From Ceratotherium simum simum (lineage: Eukaryota > Chordata > Mammalia > Perissodactyla > Rhinocerotidae): a DNA stretch of 64,000 nucleotides. Below are positions 56,830 to 64,000 of the stretch, piece after piece. The stretch covers positions 9,906,374 through 9,970,373 of the forward strand of contig NW_004454195.1 of assembly GCF_000283155.1 (NCBI RefSeq), read 5' to 3'. The notes beneath the pieces were generated by a model, which saw only the letters and a program-made list of their open reading frames with translations, was not told the origin of the DNA and ran no database searches. A program made the position numbers and the translations under genes. Each line of letters starts with the position of its first letter. Positions within the stretch are counted from its first letter, which is position 1.

Positions 56830-57500
56830 GGAACAAGTTCTACCTCTCCAGCCTCATCTCCCTCCATGCCCTGCACTGACCTCACCACACCAGCAAACAT
56901 ACACACTGACACACACAGGAATGTGCACACACAAGCATACATGCTGCTCCAGGTCCTTGTGCTTTCGCTCCTCCTCTCCCCTGGGCCTGCAATGTTCTTT
57001 CTTTTTTTTTTTTTTTTAATTTTATTTATTTATTTTTTTCCCCCAAAGCCCCAGTAGATAGTTGTATGTCATAGTTGCACATCCTTCTAGTTGCTGTATG
57101 TGGGACTCGGCCTCAGCATGGCCAGAGAAGCGGTGCGTCGGTGCGCGCCTGGGATCCGAACCCGGGCTGCCAGCAGCGGAGCGTGCGCACTTAAACTGCT
57201 AAGCCACGGGGCCGGCCCTGCAATGTTCTTTCTGACTCTGCTTCTCTAACCATTCAAGCCACAGCCTTTTATCTAACTTCTACTCATCCTTTATAAGAAA
57301 CTGCCTTCCCCCAGGAAGCTCTCCCCGACCCACCCACCTCACTCCTAAACGGGTTAAGCACCTCCTCCTTCCAGGAAGCTTCCATCATAGCCTGTGCACG
57401 TTCTTCAGTTGGTTGTCATGATAATCATCAGTTTGTGTACTTGTCTCCCCTGCTAGACAGTGAGATCCAGAAGATAAGAGATGATCTTACTGGAAAATAC
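56830..57500 (+). mobile_element. L2-like LINE 3' end, split by an ERE
   Basis: Sense L2 text before the insertion ('CTCCAGCCTCATCTCCC', 'CCTTGTGCTTTCGCTCC') continues after it ('GCTTCTCTAACCATTCAAG', 'CCTTCCCCCAGGAAGCTC', 'CAGTGAGATCCAGAAGATAAG'). The ERE at 57003-57218 sits inside. Limits approximate. Confidence 0.6.
57003..57218 (-). mobile_element. ERE SINE, full length, antisense, inside L2
   Basis: Complete antisense ERE. The 15-bp perfect target-site duplication TGCAATGTTCTTTCT lies at 56988-57002 and 57219-57233. Both copies are L2 text, so the ERE came later. Confidence 0.97.
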
Positions 57501-58299
57501 TAAAAAATAATCGATGTTTCCTAAATAAATAAAAGAATACTGAACAAGGCCTTATCACAAATATTTACAATGTCCATTCAAAAGTAATACCCACTAATTA
57601 CTTTGTTTACAAAATATTTGTCCCTTCAAAGAAGTAGAGTTCTTTAAAAATGAATTCTAAAATAATTAATTAGTAGAAAGTTTAACAGGTATCACAATTT
57701 AGGTAAGAAAAAGGACGACTATCCTAGAAATGTGGCCACATTCCCTTAACACTGCGAATTCATAATATCTAACAAGGTTTGGCTCAGCTCAGGATCTGTA
57801 GGTGAAAAAATGCAAGCAGCCTAAATGCAAACACAAATCACCAATCACAAAGGTTAAGGACACTGTGGCACACTCCACTCCAGGGACCTCCTAGTGAACT
57901 AGGACAAGTTCAAGGGCATCAATAAGCATCAGGCCCGGAAGAGAAAGGCATCTCCTCTCTGTGAGAGCCTTCAACTATTTCAAAATCCCGTGCATTTGGA
58001 GATAGAAATAAGAAACTAACAAGCCTACAGCTAGCTAGGTAACATTCTTTTAACTGGTCAGTTTCTTAAATTGTAATTTTACAGATACACAGCTTCTAAA
58101 ACGGAAACTGTTTTCAAAGCTTGAAGGTAAAGTGACAGTCCTGAGTGGATTCACCAGAAAACTTTTTATACTTACTACTCACACGAAAATCCTTCTAAAA
58201 TGATGACCTACCTTGAATTAAGAAAATATTACAACTTAAACCTCCAGGTGACTCTGGATTTCATAATTTTAATATTTAAATATTCCAGGGGGCTCTGAG
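57501..58299. other. Single-copy DNA, no gene seen
   Basis: A+T-rich sequence without recognised repeat or splice-framed open reading. Confidence 0.5.
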
Positions 58300-59142
58300 G
58301 TGCTGTGGTGAAACAAGCGCTCCTAGCCTGGCTGGGGAGCAGCACTATTACATTTCTGGTGAATCATCTGGCAAAATACAATAGGCTTTAAGACTTCCAT
58401 TTCCACTGACCCTGGGATTCCATCTTTGGTAATCTACCCTAATGGAAACAATAAAAAGTTTCATACATAAAGGTGGTCAGACTTGTGTAGCGTTATCAAA
58501 ATTCAAAACAATTTAAAATTTTTAAATACAGTGAAATAGTTAAAAAAAAAACTGGTGGGGGCTGGCCCCACAGCCTAGTGGTTAAGTTCAGTGCACTCTG
58601 CTTCAGGGGGTCTGGGTTCAGTTCCTGGGCACAGACCTACACCACTCATTGGTAGCCATATTGTGGTGGCGACATACATACAAAATAGAGGAAGACTGGC
58701 ACAGATGTCAGCTCAGGGCGAATCTTTCTCAGCAAAAAGAAACCCTGGCGCTTGTACATCAACTGAATAGATACATGCCCGTTACAATTGTTATTATGGA
58801 AAAAAGAAAGAACAAATACAAAAAGAAGCCTCATCCCACAGGACAGGCAAATCCAGGGACCCAGGATTCACCCACTATGAAAACCTAAAGTGAGGGGGTT
58901 GTTTCAGAAAAGGAATAGATGGCAATGAAGTGGGGTAAAAAATTGTTACTATGCAAAATATGTAATAACATAAGGAAATACTTATGATAATATCTAGTGG
59001 AAAAAAACAGAAACAAAATTGTATATACAGTAGGATTACAAAAATATTTGCATGGAGGGAAAGAATAGCTGTAAAAAAAAACAATACAGCAAAATGTTTA
59101 CAACAGTTGTGCGGGGTAGTGAAGCTAGGGATAACTTCTTTT
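58300..59142 (+). mobile_element. Old L1M/HAL1-like LINE, broken by EREs
   Basis: Diverged ORF2-like text ('CCTGGGATTCCATCTTTGG', 'TAATCTACCCTAATGGAAAC') and then 3' text ('AATACTTATGATAATATC', 'AAAATTGTATATACAGTAGG', 'GCAAAATGTTTACAACAG'). EREs sit inside it at 58556-58740 and at its end. Moderate certainty. Confidence 0.5.
58556..58740 (+). mobile_element. ERE-related SINE, old divergent copy
   Basis: Head GGGGGCTGGCCCCACAGCC, TAGTGGTTAAGTTCAGTGC, CTGGGCACAGACCTAC and the tail module with CAGATGTCAGCTCAGGGC. It is clearly more diverged than the other copies, with no A tail beyond AAAAAGAAA and no secure target-site duplication. An early ERE subfamily. Confidence 0.85.
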
Positions 59143-59367
59143 TTTTTTTTTTTTACTTTTATTTATTTATTTTCCCCCAAAGCCCCAGTAGGTAGTTGTA
59201 CATCATAGTTTCACATCATTCTAGTTGCTGTACGTGGGACGCGGCCTCAGCATGGCCGGAGAAGCAGTGCATCGGAGAAGCAGTGCATCGGTGCGCGCCC
59301 GGGATCCGAACCCGGGCTGCCAGCAGCGGAGCGCGCGCACTCAACCGCTAAGCCACGGGGCCGGCCC
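59143..59367 (-). mobile_element. ERE SINE, full length, antisense, with internal duplication
   Basis: Complete antisense ERE. Target-site duplication CTAGGGATAACTTCTTTT, first copy from 59125, second from 59367; the T-rich edge is ambiguous. It carries a perfect 16-bp tandem duplication, GGAGAAGCAGTGCATC, at 59258-59273 and 59274-59289, absent from its sisters. Confidence 0.96.
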
Positions 59368-59402
59368 TAGGGATAACTTCTTTTCTGCCTTTCTGTGGTG
59401 TC

Positions 59403-59542
59403 AGTGTTATTACTTGAGGAAAAAACATTATTTTAAAATATGTCTGTGTGTACCGGGCAGGAAGGTGGTCCTAGTGTTATTACTTGAGGAAAAAACATTA
59501 TTTTAAAATATGTCTGTGTGTACCGGGCAGGAAGGTGGTCCT
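59403..59542. repeat. Perfect 70-bp tandem duplication
   Basis: Copies 59403-59472 and 59473-59542 are identical. They start AGTGTTATTACTTGAGG and end GGAAGGTGGTCCT. The unit is not a repeat family I know and begins 19 bp after the ERE's second target-site copy. Zero mismatches over 70 bp mean a very recent duplication or an assembly error. Confidence 0.99.
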
Positions 59543-60065
59543 AGCACTGGGATGGGAGGTCAAGCTGCCCCTTCAACACACAGCTGCAGATCACTATGAT
59601 TTGGGCTGTCACAGGCTCTCCACTACATCCCTTCATTTGAGGGTCAGTCCTCCCTCCTCCTTTAGTACAAGAAATTCCCCTTCTTGACTTAACTGCTACT
59701 TCAAGTCTGATACAGGCTGAGAAACCAGACCATCTGAGTCACTTAGAACTATAGGGGAAAACAACAGCTCCTTCACTTCACTCAATACAAAGGTATACCA
59801 CGTGTGAAAGTAAGGTTTTTCTGGTAGTCGAGTCAGAACTTCAAGAAGATGAATTAAGGAGCATTTCCAACCTAAGAGAAGACAACACTTTAACCAAGAT
59901 GTTACTCAGTAACTGTACAAGCTCAGTCTAATGTGGATTTTTCAAACATTTTTAAACCCATTTGAAAACCAACTTTTCATCACATGAGCTTGATTCTGGC
60001 CAAATGTTAACACCACTAACTTTTTAAAGAAAGCAGTAAGACTGACAATACTAAAGTTGACAAGG
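59543..60065. other. Single-copy DNA, no gene seen
   Basis: No repeat or exon signal recognised. Confidence 0.5.
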
Positions 60066-60955
60066 ACAGGGAGCAACTAGAATGCTCAGGATTTCAAGAT
60101 GGTGCAAGTGCTTTGGAGAACTGTGTGACAGTTTCTGATGAAGTTAAACATACACTTACTTTATGACCCAATTACACATTTAAGGATTTACCCCTGAGAA
60201 ATGAAAATGTTTGACTACACGTAACCTTGAACTCAATGTGCATAGCAACTAACTGCCAAAAACTGGAAACGACCCAAAGTCTATCAACCAGCAAGTAAAT
60301 AATCAAACTGCAGTGTATCCACACAATGGAATACTACTTAGCAACAAAAAGGAATGAACTACAATAAAATGCAACAATACAAATGAACCTCAAAATATCA
60401 TGCTGTAGGGGGCTGGCCCCGTGGCTTAGCGGTTAAGTGCGCACGCTCCACTACTGGCGGCCCAGGTTCAGATCCCGGGCGTGCATCGACGCACCGCTTG
60501 TCTGGCCATGCTGAGGCAGCGTCCCACATACAGCAACTAAAAGGATGTGCAACTATGACGTACAACTATCTACTGGGGCTTTGGGGAGAAAAAGGAAAAA
60601 AAAAAGGAGGAGGATTGGCAATAGATGTTAGCTTAGGGCCAGTCTTCCTCAGCAACAAAAAGGAGGATTGGCATGGATGTTAGCTCAGGGCTGATCCTCC
60701 TTACCAAAAAACAAAAGAAAAAAAAAAAGAAAAGATCATGCTGTAAAGAACAGGCAATACTTATCTTTAGTGATAGAAATCAAAACAGTGGCTGGGAGAA
60801 GACAGGAGTAACTAAAAAGGGAACACCTTCAGAGTGATAAAAATATACTTCAATTGGGTGGCAGTTACATAAGAGTAATAAGATTGTCAAAACTCAAAGA
60901 ACTATGTACTTGAAATGGGTGTTTGTATGTAAATTATACACGAAAGATGTTTGTT
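60066..60955 (+). mobile_element. L1 LINE ORF2 to 3' end, split by an ERE
   Basis: L1 text 'CTTTATGACCCAATTACAC', 'CCAAAAACTGGAAACGACCC', TCCACACAATGGAATACTAC and AACAAAAAGGAATGAACTAC before the ERE; 'CAGTGGCTGGGAGAAGACAG' and 'TGTACTTGAAATGGGTG' after it. Stops throughout, not functional. Confidence 0.9.
60408..60734 (+). mobile_element. ERE SINE with double tail module, inside L1
   Basis: First-subfamily head and body followed by two successive tail modules (AATAGATGTTAGCTTAGGGC and GGATGTTAGCTCAGGGCTGA). The 11-bp perfect target-site duplication ATCATGCTGTA lies at 60397-60407 and 60735-60745, within L1 text. Confidence 0.97.
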
Positions 60956-60979
60956 AATTTGTTAATTAAGATTATTACA

Positions 60980-61193
60980 GGGCTGGCCCTGTGGCTTAGC
61001 GGTTAAGTGCGTGCTCTCTGATGCTGGCGGCCCGGGTTCGGATCCCGGGCACACACCGGCGCACCACTTCTCCGGCCACGCTGAGGCTGCGTCCCACATA
61101 CGGCAACTGGAAGGCTGTGCAACTATGACAGACAACTATCTATTGGGGCTTTGGGGGGAAAATAAATAAATAAATCTTTAAAAAAAAAAAAAA
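60980..61193 (+). mobile_element. ERE SINE, full length
   Basis: Complete element with a 12-bp perfect target-site duplication, AAGATTATTACA, at 60968-60979 and 61194-61205. It sits 25 bp after the end of the L1 block. Confidence 0.97.
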
Positions 61194-61335
61194 AAGATTA
61201 TTACAAAATTAAGAATCTTCTCCCTCCCTCTTTCCATTAAGACAGGTGGTTTATCTTTTTTTTTTTTTTTTACCACAACTAATGCAGCACACACAGTCTT
61301 GTCCCAATTAAGTTATGTTTTTAAAGCACGTAAGA

Positions 61336-61593
61336 GGGGCTTGCCCGGGGGTAGCGGTTAAGTTCGAGCCTCCTGCTTTGGAGGCCCAGGGTTCATAGGT
61401 TCAGATCCTGGGCACAGACCTACTCACCACTCAATCAAGCCATGCTAAGGTGGCATCCCACACAGAAGAACTAGAAGGACCTACAACTAGGATATACAAC
61501 TATGTACTGAGGCTTTGGGGAGAAAAAAAGAAAAAGAGGAAGATTGGCAACAAATATTAGCTCAGGGTCAATCTTCCTCAAAAAAAAAAAAAA
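61336..61593 (+). mobile_element. ERE SINE, older equid-like form
   Basis: Head GGGGCTTGCCCGGGGGTAG, TAGGTTCAGATCCTGGG, AACTAGAAGGACCTACAAC, TATACAACTATGTACTGAGG and one tail module. The '..ATGTACTG..' form resembles what I recall of horse ERE1. A 6-bp target repeat, GTAAGA, at 61330-61335 and 61594-61599. An older and more diverged copy. Confidence 0.92.
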
Positions 61594-61599
61594 GTAAGA

Positions 61600-62280
61600 A
61601 TAGAAATATTGGCTTTATAAAAAAATAACAGAGTTTCTTTTTAGACCGTTCCCTTCTAAAGAAGCACACCCGATCTAAATACGCCATGCATTATTCACTC
61701 CTCCCTATTCTTCTTGTTCACCTTAATCCTTCCCTTAGATGCACCTTTCTGCTAGAGGAAATCACCATCACTTCCTACAAGCCCAGCTCAAGTGCCACCT
61801 CGTCGAAGTGAACGTTAACCAAGATTCACCAACCCTAGAGTCAGGATCATTTATCTGTCTGTGCAACCAACTGTTCCCCAACAGAACTGTCCCAGACGGT
61901 GACATCTCTCTCTGGCCTTTCTCCTCGCTCCATGGCTTGGACAACCTCCCCTGCTCCACGTCCCAGTCCCTGAGCCCCACTATCAACTAGTACAGGCTCC
62001 ACTGCTCCATAACAAGAACAGCTGACCTCATGATGAGATCGCTAACTTGGGTCCCAGGGCAATTAGCATCCAAAAGGGTCACAGGGCCTTCTCCTCCCTT
62101 CCTCACCAGCAGCTTTAGAGTCCATTCTTTACCTTCCTTCCCCACTGCAGAGGGCAAAATCCAAATCTGACTCACCTTCATAACCCGAGAGGGTCTACTT
62201 AATGCCCTCTAGTAAATTCTCTAACTGTAGAGGAGAAAAAAACCTTAGGTAGAAGCTAGAAGGAAACCCCCTCCCTTTTG
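61600..62280. other. L2-like fragment and single-copy DNA
   Basis: An L2-like piece ('CAAGCCCAGCTCAAGTGCC', 'ACCTCGTCGAAGTGAACG') lies at about 61690-61870 on the plus strand and explains the 83-codon frame at 61739-61990. The remainder is unrecognised. Confidence 0.45.
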
Positions 62281-62281
62281 C

Positions 62282-62321
62282 AAATGAGCAAGCTACGGAC
62301 TAAATGAGTAAGCTATGGACT
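62282..62321. repeat. 20-bp imperfect tandem duplication
   Basis: AAATGAGCAAGCTACGGACT is followed directly by AAATGAGTAAGCTATGGACT, with two mismatches. Both differences are C-to-T type. Confidence 0.95.
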
Positions 62322-62334
62322 AAATAAGTTACAC

Positions 62335-63050
62335 ATTCATACATTTAATGGGCACTGGGCACCACTATATGCCAGGCACTGCAAGACAGAGTGACGAACA
62401 TCATGTGTTCATGTAACATATACGAACATGCATACATGCACATATGTTTGTATGAAATTTACATGTTTGGATGTGTGGATCTTATATTCCACTGGAAGTG
62501 ATTCAGACAAACAAGTAACACAACTGCATTCTTTCCTGGATATATTCTAGTTCATCTCTCACCATACCCACCAACGTGCCTTATGCATGGCCCTGGGTGT
62601 CACTGCCTGGTATTTCCACACCTCCTGAGCTTTTCTCACATGATTTGCTCCCTCTGGCTTAAGGTGCTATATCTACGTCATGTAAGATACAAGTATTTAA
62701 CAAGTGCCTATGATATTGCGCTAGGCACTGGGGGATCAGCAGACATTCACTGCACCCCCAAAGCTCACACAGCCACAGAGTTCCCATATGGGAAGCAGGC
62801 ATCACACAATTTCATAAATGTCCATGATTGAAAAGTGCTGCAAATCACCAGGTGCTGCTAAGGCAGGTATAACATGGGCTCCCAACCTACAAAGGCCGCC
62901 CTGAGGAAATGACATTTAAGCTGAGGCCTGAAGGCCAAGTAAGACTCTGCCACGAGAATAGTGGGATGAAGAGGGCTCCAGACAAAGTGAGCGACTGCAG
63001 GAGGAAGGGAGGGAGTCTGGGGGGGTTCAAGGAGAAGATTCATGGAGGTT
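62335..63050 (-). mobile_element. L2-like LINE fragments
   Basis: Two pieces with antisense L2 wording: 'ACTATATGCCAGGCACTGC' to 'ATATTCCACTGGAAGTGATTC' (62335-62530), and 'GCGCTAGGCACTGGGGGATC' to GAGGAAATGACATTTAAGCT and 'GAGGCCTGAAGGCCAAG' (62680-63050). A short ATGCATAC-type low-complexity stretch lies at 62400-62475. Confidence 0.6.
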
Positions 63051-63817
63051 CTTAAGTTTGTGAACTTGGATAAGCAAACAGTTACATGTTCATTTTTATT
63101 AATCTCTTACTGAAATTTAGCATTTCCTTAAACTAAACTATGAATGTAGGCAATAAATCAGAGATATAAGTACCTGAGTGTGACATCAAAAAAATTGTAA
63201 ACATTCTTATGTCACATTACAGTGGATGCAGATAGCACAAAATACTGTTTGCTATCACTGCTTTGATATTACAATAATTAGACCCACCATTAGGGCTTGT
63301 TGTTTAATAAAGCATTCAGAAGCACATATTACCATATCACAAATTTGCTTTTCAATATTCTGATGGCTATATTTCAATGTACAGCCATGTGACTGCTGAG
63401 TCAACCAGTGTAAATCTGCTGTTCTTTCATCAAGTGGGTTTTAATATATAAGTCTGATACATAATGCATATTTTATGCCAGCAAAAATTCCTTTATAAGA
63501 GATTCCAAAGACTTTCCAAATTGTTTTACTGCAGTATGAATTTAATGGAGGCAAAAGGCTAGAAGCATGAGACATTGCCTTCTTCTCGAAAATTCAGTTA
63601 TCCTATAACCTCACTTATGAATACATTAGAAAAGTAGAAAATCAACAAAAGGTCTCTGAGGAATCAATTGCAATGTCAAAGTTCATGCACAAAAACGATA
63701 CTTATCACAGAGGCCCAGTCCCATAATCAGGGACTTTTTAGCTTTACTTCACACAGTTAATAGCCTAGTTAATTATATCACGTGATGAAAATATAATTGC
63801 GGGCACTTATAAGCTAA
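63051..63817. other. A+T-rich DNA, possible unnamed old repeat
   Basis: The stretch with 'GTGACATCAAAAAAATTG' and 'AATTAGACCCACCATTAGGG' reads like an interspersed repeat I have seen elsewhere but cannot name. No gene seen. Confidence 0.35.
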
Positions 63818-64000
63818 GCCGGCCCCGTGGCTTAGCGGTTAAATGCACGCGCTCCGCTACTGGTGGCCCGGGTTCGGATCCCGGGCGCACACCAAAGCAC
63901 TGCTTGTCCAGCCATGCTGAGGCCGCGTCCCACATACAGCAACTAGAAGGATGTGCAGCTATCCAGCTATACAACTATCTACTGGGGCTTTGGGGGAAAA
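63818..64000 (+). mobile_element. ERE SINE, 5' part (cut by window end)
   Basis: Head GCCGGCCCCGTGGCTTAGCG through body to CTACTGGGGCTTTGGGGG. The A tail runs out of the window. A small local duplication (CAGCTATCCAGCTAT) replaces the usual CAGCTATGACAT. Confidence 0.95.

Noticed and set aside
1..64000. CRISPR array, bacterial operon or phage content
   Set aside because: No regularly spaced direct repeats, no long adjacent frames and no ribosome binding sites. The SINE/LINE content shows mammalian nuclear DNA.

Overview
The window is nuclear DNA of a placental mammal, almost certainly a perissodactyl (rhinoceros, tapir or horse group). The marker is a tRNA-derived SINE that starts GGGGCCGGCCCCGTGGCTTA and occurs 26 times on both strands. 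It matches what I know as the ERE family of Perissodactyla. Most copies have a body ending in a stretch like CAACTATCTACTGGGGCTTT. I associate this form more with rhinocerotids or tapirs than with Equus, but that is a recollection and not a test.

I found no exon, RNA gene or CpG-island promoter that I can assert. The open frames are short, fall in repeats, or lack family signatures. The window reads as intron or intergenic DNA: long A+T-rich single-copy stretches interrupted by repeats of several ages. From oldest to youngest these are L2 and MIR fragments, MER5-like hAT relics, MLT1-type LTRs, 3' ends of L1/L1M elements, and EREs with intact target-site duplications. Both ends of the window lie inside EREs.

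Layout. 1-5 kb: L2, MIR, an antisense MLT1 LTR and an L1 end, then single-copy DNA. 5-18 kb: mostly single-copy, with five EREs and one 100-N assembly gap at 9513-9612 inside an ERE. 18.5-20.3 kb: an L1 broken by EREs and by a second L1 end. 20.3-31.9 kb: single-copy DNA, MIR, L1M, hAT, and an L1 split by an MLT1 LTR. 31.9-49 kb: long single-copy blocks with scattered EREs, a GGAT microsatellite and G-rich tracts. 49-64 kb: ERE-dense, with clusters at 54.7-56.0 and 58.5-61.6 kb and a perfect 70-bp tandem duplication at 59403.

Two indirect signs suggest that any host gene runs on the minus strand. Of 13 recognisable L1 blocks, 12 point to the plus strand, which fits the known antisense bias of intronic L1. 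A hand count at 49741-49920 gives A 73, C 49, G 15, T 43 on the plus strand. Several exon-like pieces with paired splice signals also lie on the minus strand. The best is a microexon candidate at 10619-10647. All are unproven and are ranked under findings.
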